NCBI GenBank assembly: GCA_963556255.1
Contig: OY744609.1
Location: 24,997,536 to 25,061,535 of the forward strand
DNA: 64,000 nt
Direction of reading: 5' to 3'
Origin: Allolobophora icterica
Lineage: Eukaryota; Annelida; Clitellata; Crassiclitellata; Lumbricidae
In this document: positions 19,901 through 33,000 of the stretch, one piece after another
Position numbering within the stretch: the stretch's first letter is position 1
Layout of the letters: each line of letters starts with the position of its first letter
The notes under the pieces: generated by a model
Seen by the model: only the letters and a program-made list of their open reading frames with translations
What the model was told of the DNA's origin: nothing
Databases searched by the model: none
Made by a program: the position numbers and the translations under genes

Positions 19901-22900
19901 AGTGCTGGGGATGCTAGACAAAATGCTGCGAATAAAGTGTTTACCAAGAGACAAATAAGAATCTGGGATCATGTGACTAAAACTCAGATGAACTTTGACT
20001 TGTAAAACACACACTTATAATGCAAAAACAACAAGATGAACAATGACCACACAACAATGAAAATGACAGCAGAACAACAGTAACTGCAGGAGAAAGACCT
20101 TGGCAGTTGGTGCTGTAGGAATTGGTGGTGGTGCCACCTGTTGGTCATTTCTCATTGACCTCAACAGATGTGATGCTGACATCGAAGGCATCTTCGATTC
20201 CTGTCAATAGCCAACAGAATAACACAAGTCACAATCAGATTGGGAGCAACTAAGAGGCTGTTCCAAACTTAAGAAAATGAGTAACCTAACATGTAGCAAT
20301 CAACTCATGAACTTACACATACCCTTTCTTCATCTAATCCTAACATGCTGTCATAGAAAAGCTGTAGTAACTATTCAAACATATTAAGATCCATAGTTCG
20401 AGAATTCGCATTTTACGAATTATTAAAAATTCACGAATTTTAACGAATTTTAAAACTAGTTTTAAAATTCGTTAAAATTCGTGAAATAATAAAATAATAG
20501 AATTCTTTGCCATGGCAACGAATTTTATTATTTGTTTACTTTTCAACTTTTTAAACAAGTATAAAATGTCAATGTCATAGGCAATCAATCAGCCATAAAA
20601 GATAGCTGACTAGCAACACAATAGTACTGATGTTCAGTTACTGTTCTACTTGGAGTCTTGAACTTCGATTTCTATCATAGTTGGGGTGTGTGATTGTGAG
20701 CGTCAGTCAGCAGAACGAAAAACCACCAGTGCCCCATGCAGCTCCAGTGTCACCAATCAGCCACTAACATAGCTTGCAACCAAACATGGTTACAAAGGGT
20801 TGGCAATGTTCACCGAGCTGTGTCTTCTACTTCATCGTCCTCTGATTCTGAGTCAGGAACAGCCCACTGCTCCAACTCGACTAGAGCTGGTTTCTGTATT
20901 TTCGCCATGCAAATGCTCCAGAATTCGGGCAGAACAACCAACAAATTCCTTGTCCCAAAAACAACACTGTATTTTTGGATTACCCTTCCCATCTCCTCCA
21001 AAATTACTACATACTTCCACCCCGGTCCATGTTCTTTCATCTTTAATAAGAAAATAGATCTTAACTACAATAATTAACTCCTTACGTAATAAACTTTTAT
21101 ATTGAATTTTACATTAAATTCTAAGCAGAAGCTTAACACAACAAATCATGACGTCATCACATTTGTTGTTGTTGCTTACGCTGTTTTTGCAAAATGCCAT
21201 TGTCAATGTAAACAAGGCCCAAAAATGGCCCAACGAATTTTTAAGAATTTTAAAATTGACCAAAAATTCGCGAATTTTTGCGAATTTTAAAACCGAAAGT
21301 CACGAATTCTCGAACTTTGTTAGGATCCACTCATGAATATAAGGATCTATTACATTATTTTATTACTACTATAATTGTTATTTTGTTTATTATTATTATT
21401 ATTATTATTATTATCACTTTTTTGGCTGAGGTAAAAGACGATCCCTTGGGCATCACAAAAATTTGTCAGGAGACAAAAGAAAACTAGTTATTCTGGAATG
21501 GTTACATTTCCTCCAGGTCCGGTTCGACTAAAGTGCCATGAAAAGCCACGGAGTTAAAATGTTGGATGGTGATTGAAAGGCGTTGCAGCAAGAAGCAAGT
21601 CTCCCTATTGTCTCCTGTGGTCAGCGTCAGGTTGTGACCCAAGTCTGTTAAAAAGTCCAGGCCTGTATTGGCAATCAGACCTAAAGTCTCAAATGCCAAG
21701 GGCACGAAGAAGTGCGTGTTTAAAAGAGCATTGTATTTGGATTTTTTTCTTTCCATGACTGTCGCGGCTTGAATATACGACGAATATTATTATTAGTAGT
21801 AGTATAACATGACATTTCCGTATCCATTAAGTACCACACTACCTAATGCCTAAGCATCAATCGACGGTGCTCAGCAATTGTGAGTGAAGGAACTTGTCAA
21901 GGTCCGTACACAGTAACCATCTCAGAGGAGGCTAAAACCCACACTTTCCACATTACAAGGTGAGCTTTGCACCAATCATCTACATTACAGCTATTCATGA
22001 ATATTAGCATATATTCAGGAATATGCTTAAAAACTGCAACTAAACTAAGCTCACTCAGGAACTGTTGAGTAACGGCAGCAGAATAAAATGCTGCCAACTC
22101 CTGAATCTCCAGTGAGTAACTGTAACAGATGAAAGCCCCAGTTAGAAACGACCTAGCAATTGTTGCTAACTCCAAAATATGATAAAACTACACATCAGAT
22201 GCAGACAATGATCTGTCATTAGGCTTACGTTGATTGTAAAGGCTCCGTGCATGTTGGACGTCAGTCCGTTCGGAAGAACTCCGGGAATCAAGGAAGCGTA
22301 CGAAGGTGGAAGAAAACCATCCGACAAATTCAACGATGCTCTCATCTGCAAATCACCCAAACATCAAGAAAACACTCTTTATCACCTTACTTACTTTTAC
22401 GTTCTGTTTAAGTCTATCAGTTGGTCTGTGAATCTGACCGGTCTGTCTGTGCATCTGACCGGTCTGTCTGTGCTTCTGACCGGTCTGTCTGTGCTTCTGA
22501 CCGGTCGGTCTGTCTGTGCTTCTGACCGGTCTGTCTGTCTGTGCATCTGACAGGTCTGTCTGTCTGTGCTTCTGACCGGTCGGTCTGTCTGTGCTTCTGA
22601 CTGGTCTGTCTGTCTGTGCTTCTGACCGGTCTGTCTGTCTGTGCATCTGACCGGTCGGTCTGTCTGTGCATCTGACCGGTCGGTCTGTCTGTGCTTCTGA
22701 CCGGTCTGTCTGTCTGTGCTTCTGACCGGCCTGTCTGTCTGTGCTTCTGACCGGTCGGTCTGTCTGTGCTTCTGACCGGTCGGTCTGTCTGTGCATCTGA
22801 CTGGTCTGTCTGTCTGTGCTTCTGACCGGTCTGTCTGTCTGTGCATCTGACCGGTCTGTCTGTCTGTGCATCTGACTATTTGTTTATATTTCTGTGTTTC

Positions 22901-24052
22901 TGGTAATGATACAAGAACTAATGATGATGACTGCAGCACTAATGAATAAAAGGACAACTGTTGGGAAAATCATGATTGACGACCGTAGTGAGGAAAATGC
23001 AGACATTTAGTTGAAGGAATGACAGAACAATTTAGTATTTGATGGAGAGATAAAGAAATATCCGTACCTTGCACAGTCGTTCTCGTTCTGCGAAATCCGA
23101 CAGTGTCTGCGAATGATTAATGAGATCCAGTCCACTGGGACCCATTGTCTGTAGAAAACAACAAAAACACTCTAGTTCCAGTATTCACACTAAAAATACA
23201 TATTAATTAGCAAATTCTATAGTGCCAGTGTCTACTGCACAGGTTTTCAACCAATGGCACACCAAAACTAACCCATAGTTACCAAGTGAGGTCAATACCA
23301 GAAAAGTCAGTCACTGGGTGAAACAGGAGGCAGGTCTCACATTGAGACCAAAATGACATTTAAAGACTGAGCAGAATGAACAGATGGAAGAAGAAAGTTC
23401 AAAACTTAGGTCCATCAAGCAAAAGTGCTATTTCACCAAGAACACAGTTTTAGTTTTTGGTACAACCACAGAAAAACAATCAGTTGACTAATTTACAATT
23501 AATAAGTCATGGGAATAAGGAATGAATAAAAATCATGTACACAAACACATCCGTTGTTAAACCATGCAGCCATAAAACCATAAGAATCTGTCGATCAGTT
23601 CCACAATCTCCCTCTCTGGTTGTTTTCAGTCAACTGACAGTGGGTGTCTTTCCAGTCATTGACTTTAAGCTGCTTACCAGAACAGTGAAGAAAGATGCAG
23701 GTAATAGACAAACATGTTACCTGGAGCACAGACATTGGATGGGAGGCCATGGAAAAGGTGCCTGGTAGAGACGGAAGATAAGGTGCTGGCATAACATGTT
23801 GATGATGATGAAGGTGCTGGTGCTGGTGCATCTCTGTCCGCAGCGTCAGCGGAACAGGCGGAAGAGTGAGTGGAAGCAGGCGGTGGTCCTGAAGGAAGCG
23901 AGCGTTCAGCTCTTGCTGCACCTGGAACAGATCGGGATCTGATCCCGAAAACCAGGACAACAACAATAACAACACTTGACAAACAATTCTCTGTTAACTA
24001 TCAGTCTATCCTACAAGAACCAATCAATTGAACATTGGCTCACCACTGGGAG

Positions 24053-24095
<43 letters not shown>

Positions 24096-27000
24096 CTTTG
24101 TAAATCAATCCATGATAAATGAAACTATAAATAAATTATAAATAAAACTATAAATAGATATTTAATCATTATTTAAAGCACTTATTCATGAGCACAAATC
24201 AGTTAATGTGAATCAAAGGCATGGAGGATGATCACTGACGGCTATAACAGAGCCATACATAAAGGTCAGAGTAGCGTAACCTTTGTATGGTCTTTGTACT
24301 GTCTCTGATTGAAATGAAAGCCAATCGGCAATTATTCATTCAATCAGTCACTAAGTCAATAAATCAATCAATAATTCACAGTTGCTTGCTGAGTTAGTCA
24401 GTCAGTCAGTCATCAACCATTTATTAATACCCCTACAGATTAGTTTTACCTAACAACTACTATCGCTCGACTCTTATCTTAGAAAGTAAGATAACCGCCA
24501 TCCTTACTTGTGGCGACTGGATTCTGCATAAGTGGAGCGGAGACAAGGAGTGACGGGTGTAGTCCTATGGCAGACGGTCCAAGGAAAGCACTCGATGGGT
24601 TAAATCCAGGCACTGGCAAGTGCGAAAGGGACGATGGAAAGAGGCCATGAGGAAATGAAAGGCTGCCTAGGCTGAAGGCGGCAGGCTGAATGGGCGGCCC
24701 ATGTAAATGGGCAGGATGGGCAACCAATGGCGATCGATGGCTTCTTTCGCCCATGTGAACAGACGAGAAATCTCCATTTCCTAAGGACTGCTGGGGAGGA
24801 TGTGATGACTTCCGATGAGTTGCTGAACTTCTTGAGGAACTGAAACAGAAAAGAACACTCTTAAGAAATTGTGTCGACATCAATAGAGCTGTCCAAATTT
24901 TTCTTAAACGTGGCCCGGGTGCTCAAGTCCACTTGGAGTGGGTACTCAACTACCCATCACAGCATCCACCAGCCCACAAGAGTACCATGAGAGTCACTAC
25001 ATGCACTAAGGTAACTTCAAAGTTACTGGTAGCTATGTAGTCAAGTCACCCTACTCATGAAGAAATGATGTCATCCAGCCCTCTGATGCACAAGACAGCT
25101 AACACATGGAGACTACAGAAATTTGTCTATATGTTTTACTGAAATGGTGACCGTTTCCTGCAATTCAATACCTCCCACACTATGGCTCAACAGGTAACAT
25201 ACAACTAAATACGTTGCAGCCATTAGCCTCTAACTAAAACAGCCATCTATTTAAGAAAACCATTACCCATGCTTCTTTGCAGCAGACATTCTAGACAGAC
25301 CAAGCATTGGACAAGGTAATTCTACAACAAAGCACTCATTTCCTTGCCCTTAGCAGAGCTAACTCCCCATGGCCTCGTCCTCTTCATGCAGCCCTAAAGG
25401 GAGTTGGAGGGCAAGACAGAAACCAAGACCTCACATTTATTTAACAGAGTTCTTCTAATTTCTTCTAACTGGGGAGGGGGATAGAGTAATGGTAACACTC
25501 ACGGCCAGGAGAGCAGCAGTACGAGGTTCGATTCCCGCAACCTCCGCGGACAGACGCCTTGCATGGCTGCCATAGCGTGTGCTTAGTTAAGATATTGATA
25601 TTTTGTACTGTCATGTCTCAATGAAATCTTACTGAGTTTGCGAGTTTGAATTACTAAAGAAAAAGATTATTATTATTATTATTAATTTAACTAAATTTTA
25701 CTTGACAGGTTACAAAATTGCCTAAAAAACTCTCCCACCTTTGACGACTGGAGATTCGAACGGAACCTGGACTTGCGCATTCGTGCTTGATTTCGGATGC
25801 AGTCAAGGTAATTGACACAGCACCAGAGGACCCCTTCGATGTACCGGACGATCCATCCCGTGATCTCGCTTTAGCTGAACCTGACCTTGGCTCATTTGAA
25901 GCATTTGCATTTCGAGGATTAGATGCAGAACTGTCCGAATCCAATCTTTTGCGTGAAAAGTTGGATTTTGAATTCGACAAGGAGTCAACGTTGACCTTTG
26001 CCTTACATGAGATGCCAACAAGGTCGAGGTCATGCCTGAGGTCCTTGTTCTGAAATGTTCTAAGTTTGTCCAATGAAGAAGAATGAGATTCGGAGGGGGC
26101 AAGTGGAGACAGAGGTTGTCCGTGGCTTGCATGAAGGCTGAATGTTGGCGAAGCATTCTCCAACTTCAGTAAGTTCTGCGTTTCTAAAAACAATAAAAGT
26201 AAACCAACGAGATTATAAGACTCAAAACTTCTACATAACAAACAAATCAAATCTAGCTAGGAATATAACACCTTAATGAGTCTCTCAAATTCAGTGTCAT
26301 GTTCATTACACTTAATATTCTGCTGATTATACTTTTATTACTAGAAAACAACAGCATCTGTCAATTATAAAATTTAGATCTTGGAATATCATTTGCTAAT
26401 TTATCAAATCATAATCCCATCAACGCCTGATATTCTCAACCTTCCCTGCACAGACACAGCTTAAAAGAAACAAGACGCAGATGAGAAAATCTGTCAGTGG
26501 TATCTCATACTACAGATCTTCAATCTGATTCAATAGTTATCTTTAGAATCTGTCCTTTAGTTCTAAGCAGAGTGTATGGACAATTATCTGCTGATCAAAG
26601 GTCAATTTGAACAAAACCCCGTCAACAGAACTCACCCTTAATCACCGTCCATTTAGCAGCGAGGTCACCAGGTGGCACAAGTGAAGTCTGTCAACAAAGA
26701 AACATTTGAAATCTTAAAATAATAAAGACAGAGGTACCAAAAGTAGGTCCAAATGAGGAGTGTCAAAATGTTAGTAAAATATAACCTGAGCCCATTTTGA
26801 GTGGGTATCCAACTACCCATCACATCATCATGGCATAAATATTCAATTTAAATAATGAAATAGTTGCATGCTAGCAGGCCCTTAGCCAGAAATACAGAGT
26901 TGCCCGTCCAAAAGCATTAGAAGTCCAAAAGCATTAGAAGTCGTGACTGCCCAGTCCCGCCGCCATACAAGCCCGACTGCAGTGCCCCTATGCTGTTTAC

Positions 27001-30000
27001 AGAGCCTAATATCAACCCCTGCTCCCTACAGAACTGTCATTTGAATGCTTGCAGTGGCTCTAGAGAAAAAGCTAGATGGTGGTGGAGGAGAATCATGCAC
27101 AATTTATGCATGCCAAAAATAATTTTCACCCATCCAAAGGATGGGTGGACAGGTGGCTGGCGAAGGGCCTGCATGCTAGTATATGCACTCAATGTACTGT
27201 AGTCAGCTGGTCGCCTGCCCCTCATTGATCTTTAGTAGAGGTGTCAAAATTTTAGTAAGATATGGACCTGGTGCTTTCATTCATTCTGAACTGGAACTTG
27301 AACTACTCATCACTCAGTCATTGAATAAAACTAATACTTCAACATCACACGTCGAATCTATCTATCTACAAGATTTATATAGCGCCCCTTCAAGGAATCT
27401 ACTCAGAGGCAGTGGAACTTGAACTACCCATCACTCGGTCATTGAATAAAATTAATACTTCAACATCACACCTCGAATGCGCATATTTTGGCTGGTAACA
27501 TTAATAAATGTACTTGTTAGCACAGACTTCAATCACCTATATACCGGTAATTCTTAGACACATTTCTGTTGTAAAATTCAATTGAGGCAAGTTTCTTTTA
27601 AACATATGAGCTTGCCCTAGCTGCAAAATCCTAGCTGCAAAATTAGCACTCATAGACTTGATGAAGGAACCAGACCTAAGTTCAGTAGTATAAGGGAGAT
27701 AAATTACCCTAATTGCTCCCCTCAAGCCCCAGGGGTCTATGATGACTCCACCCTGAGCTCAGCTGTTGTGGGCAAAGGCAAGAACATCTGAGTGCTGGTA
27801 TCTAGGGCTATCCCCTGCTGGCTCATCACACTTCAGATAGCCTTGGAGGGAACCTGAACTGGGAACCTGAGCCAACACGTTTAGAGCCCTAGTCAAGTAT
27901 GTTCAAATATTACCCACTCATACGCAAAAAGAACTTCAATGTGTTCAACAAACAGGAGAGAAGAGCCAGATCTTACGCCGATGCCACAATTTATATTATG
28001 ATCTAATACGATCAGCACATTTTCAAATGCTGACAGTTAGTCTCTGCCTTTGTGCAACCATTCAGTGGCCGGTGCCAAATGCCGACTGGATCTTGTCTAG
28101 ACACTGGAAAAGAGCCAACTGATCAGATCAGATCATAAGAAAATATGCTGTAACAACACAAGAGGACAAATGCACAATGCCCAGTACAACCCGAGACCAG
28201 TGTTTCCGTTAGGAGCACAAAAAGAGGACATAGGACCTTGGCCCACTTACATCCGGACCTAGAATTTTGCTGTAAATCAGCCAAAATTGTCAAATTTTGG
28301 ACGTTTTGGATGTTTTTTTCGGATGTGAAAACGGCTGTTTGGGCGTTAACTGAAAACCCTGCCCGAGACTGAACAAAAGCAATCAGCTGAAACATTGTGA
28401 TTCTAAATGCAGAATTCAGCTGAAACTAGGAAGCAGTTACAACTAAGACTAAACTGATTAACAGAGGATAAGACAATAATCAATCTTAGCCAAAGGCTAA
28501 GTGATTTCAATGACTCTGATTGGACAATCAGTTGACTGCTTTGCTCTCATATACTGCCTGAAGCATCGAAACTGGACTCTGTCACTGGACTAATAAGTAA
28601 TTAGCAAACGCTTGCAGTCAGTTGTTGGCTCTTAAGAGTGATGAATTTCTCGGAATGCAATTCCTCCCACCAACCAAACGTCTCAGAGCTAAGAGGTTCA
28701 GCTGTCTTAAAAAGAACGGCTATTGATTGGCCGTCAGCCAAATGCAACTACCCCCCAGACACCACAACTAACAGGTGACCCTCACTCGCACTCACGGTGC
28801 ATGCTTTATGTGACCGATGACGAGCTGAAGGGGACGTACTCAGCCTCTGTCAATCTCCAACTCCCTGCCAATCACGTTGCCGCAAGGTACTTGCCGAAGC
28901 AGGCAGACGACTCCACACAATCGGTTCACACAGAAGACTTCTGTAAGAACTGCACCAATCCGATTTGATTGACACCTGGCCAGATGGCCACAGGTGAAAA
29001 TGCACCAACAGAATAACAGAGATTGTGTGAGAGAAGCTTTGTCTCAATAGAACATCTGTAAGATACCTTCTCCCTCCTCCTACTATTCATCTTCGAATGC
29101 AATGCAGGTCACTTCCTGAGGAACCAACATACTGAAAGACATGCTGAGGTGACAAATCGTTTCTACCCATTGGGGGATTTAACCTAACCAGTTCAGGCAA
29201 AAAGCCATCACACTCTCAAATCAAATGATGTCTCCCAGAATGACAGTGAGGAAATACCATTGATACATGAACAAAATGTGCCTTCCTTTAAGTTAAGAGC
29301 CCCTGTGAAGCACATACTTCTAATAGATCTACAGTAGCACACTGGCACAGCTACGATACATAGTATAGGCTAATGATCCCACAGACCAACCATACAGAGA
29401 CTCAAGTTGCATCCTATATTCACACACGCTTTGTTCTCTGCTAACAGTGTCATCATACAGGATGTTCGCAAAAGCCCAACAGAATGAGTGATAATCAGCA
29501 GATGACGAATGTTTCTGATGACAACTAAATGACATTCTTTCTCTTTCACCTTCACCCAAAAAATTACATATTATATGCTTTGTAACTGTCACTTAAAAGT
29601 TTGTTCCACTGATATTTATATGCAAATTGGTTAGTCAACAGAAGCTCTTGGATAAAGCACTACCATGTACTTCATGGGTTCCTGGTCTTTTGATTGGCAG
29701 TGGTCCTCTCAGTGCCGGCCTTAGGATATTTCGGGCCCGTGCAGAGTATACTGCAGGTATACTGCAGAGTATACTGCACGGGCCCCCATGACACAAGTCA
29801 AATTGTTTTTCATTGCTAATCATTTTATTTTAGTAGATTGTTAGCAACTACAACAAGTCAAGTTTAAAACTATACACGAGAATTCTGAGGTATAGAGGAA
29901 GTTGACTTTTATTTTATTGACAAAAGAGACGATTTAATCGAAGCCATAATATTATTATTATGGTGTCTTGTTCATGTTAATTTCCTGTGACTTTTGAGCC

Positions 30001-33000
30001 CCCCTAAGTTGCGGGCCCCGTACGACAGCACGGTTCGCACGCCCCTAAAGCCGGCACTGGTCCTCTATCTCTAAGTTTACAATAAGAAGTCAGCCCTACC
30101 TCAGCTTACAGTGGAATCTCCCTACCACCAGACTGTCCTTCTCCAAGAACAGCTTATATATAAGGACATCCATCTCTTTACCACCTGATTGTCCTCCAAA
30201 TTCACCCTACAAGCAAATCAAACTCCACACCACCTGACTGTTCCTTTCCAAGATTGCTTTTAAGGCATCTACCTCCTGTCACTCTGATCATCCTTACCAC
30301 TTCCACAGGCCAATCTTCCACTTGGCATTGACACACATCCACCTGACTTGTGTACTTCCTTAATTATCAAGGGGATCCATGCACCATGACTATCCTGTCA
30401 TTTAGCTCAGCACATAGCTTTTGCTCTGGTAGTCAAATCACATATCTCAAAGTCTGCAAAACTTTAAAGTATACAACCACTGAACAAAATCAACAATAAG
30501 AATTAATATATTACTGTATCCAAACTGTTACTATTATTATTATCATTAGTAGCCCTACTAATGATAATAATAATAGTAACAGCAGACCCATACTGGCTTG
30601 GTACTTGTTGTAGTTACACCCAGGCCATGAATTCAATACCGAAAACCTGGCAAAAAAATCTGAATGATTTAAACATATTGCTTATAGCCGTAGCTTCACA
30701 GCATAATAACGGGCAGTTGTCTATCAAGGCCAATGGGGTGGGAAGTAGTTCTGTTGTATGCATTAATGGCATAATAACAGCAAAAGGCTTGAAAAGAGCT
30801 TCGTTGGCTAGAAAATATTTGTGCGTACCTGCAACATCAGCATTATCACAGACTTTCTAATGCATTTTCAACTGCAGAATTAACAAGCCACATGCATCGC
30901 TTGCACTCGCCACTGCAAATATGCTAATCTTCCACAACAGGGAAATGTTTTCTCTCGTCTGGCCTGCCAGAAGTGACTGACCCACAAGCCACTGATGACA
31001 GTGATGATCAATGTCTAATTAGGGCAGCCCTCTGGATGACTGCTTGAATTTTCTGGAGCCTCTAAATTACAAACTCACTGATTTTCATGTTCAAATTTTA
31101 AATGAGATCTTGCTGGCTACTGCAGTATATCAGCACCTGTTGTTATTTTCTGTATTTCACTCTTTAGCCCCTTAATGACTAGCATGTACTAAAATGCATG
31201 GAAAGCTATTCCCTCTCGTCATTAAAGGATTAATTACATCAGTTCAGGTAACAACTTTCTGAAAAAAATATTCATTAGTTATTAATAATCTACCAGTTGC
31301 ATTTAGGCTAGTGAATTATAGTGCTTAACGGCTAGCTAGTGATGAGCCAATTTAATCACTTGAGTCTAATGACTTTTATAGCGCTGTTACCAGAATGCAC
31401 AAGGAATATCGATGGTCTATTCAAGCGAAACTGTTGCTGAGAATCAAAATCTGTTGGAGAAACACTGTCGAAACAAAATTGGTCAAGAAAACAAGAGAAT
31501 CGAGTTATGGTGCCAGGTAAGTTCAAAGAAGCGAGTCTTGTGTTTATATCGCAAGACAACAAAGAACCAACCGAATGCACAGAGCAGGGCAAAGAATTCC
31601 AAAACTTTGGACCGGCTATTTCCAAGAATGCCTGGGAGCCAGATACAGTTCTCGTGCAAGGCACAGCAAGAGTCAAAGCGTCCATTGATCAAGATGCAAC
31701 ATTTGCTGTATAAGTGGTGAACAAGAAGCAGAGATAAGTTCGACGATTTAAAGCCTTGTGGACAATAAGACAAGGTATTATATTTAAACCAGCCAAAACA
31801 ATAGCACATGCAATGCACAATAACATGCAACTATTGCCTGGCTTCGTTCAAGTATTTATCCAGTGATGGACTGACAGACAATCAGAATGGACCCAGATAT
31901 CCGGACCACATTTTATACTCTTATTCAGTGTTATTACTGAAATTCCATGCCTCTGTTGGTAATAAATACTCAGGCCCTTAGCCACAAATACAGAGCTGGC
32001 CGTCCAAAAGCATTCGAAGTTGTGACCGCCCAATTCCATGAGCATACAAAGTTGCAACCGCCCGAAGTACGAGTCCGACTGCAGTGCCCCTATATGCTGT
32101 CTACAGAGCCTAATATCAACCCGTGTTCCTTACAGAACTGTCATCTGAACGGCGCTCACAGCACTTGGCTCTAGAGAAGAAGCTGGATGGTGCTGGAGGA
32201 GAATCATGCACAATTTATGCTCGTCCAAAATAATTTTTACCCGTCCAAAGGACAGGTGGATGGGTGGCTGGCTAAGGGCCTGTAAAGACTTAATGACTGA
32301 AGAATTGCCTTAAACTTCTTTCTGTATCACAATTAAGATTACTATTCATGTGACTTCAGCTTGCTTGAGATGAATTTGAGGTTGCTTCTGTCTACTTTCT
32401 GGACAATGACCTTACATGTGTGAGATCTATAACTGTATTCATAAAAGTCAAGACTATGAAATGAGGATGCCAAATTCAAAGGAACTAATTCAAGACTATG
32501 AATGAGGATGCCAAGTGCAAAGGAACTGGTACTTTATTCAAAAGAAATCAACTTAAAACAACTCCAGACATCCATCAACAGTCATTGCTGCTAAAATACC
32601 TCCATCTCAAACTAGAAGGTAAGCTGATTTGACCAACAACCAGAGAAAAGGAAGTCACACGAGGACTAACTAGTACAGCTGCCAACACCTGAATCCAAAG
32701 GCCTTCCACAAATCTTTCATCAGACTGAAACATACTGGTCAGATGCCAAATGGTCCCATAAATTTCAGACTAAAGTGCCTTCAATCCACACTACTCCGTG
32801 TGTTCTCGAGCACGTGAGAAATTTTGAGATTGAGAAAGACCCAAAGACTCTTCTGAATGGAAATCTTTGCAACAGAGCCTTTCTTCCAAGCAAAGTTACA
32901 GGTTTCCATTTCTGCCAGTATGAAATCATTGGCCAAGAAAGGCAAGCGAACAGCATTAGCTAAAAACAGCAACAGCTAAAAACAGGGAACAGGAAGAACA

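Noticed and set aside
22430..22875. CRISPR array
   Set aside because: Units are contiguous with no unique spacers, and the context is a eukaryotic intron.
22353..22957. Long - strand reading frames with repeated TDRPVRSTDRQTGQ
   Set aside because: Produced entirely by the 25-bp minisatellite; open in several frames and lying in an intron.
25482..25545. tRNA gene
   Set aside because: Same reason: a tRNA-like head of a SINE, shared with the copy at 35671.
28723..29047. Overlapping + and - frames of 81 and 65 codons
   Set aside because: Neither shows a family motif or flanking splice sites consistent with the AUTS2-like exons around it.
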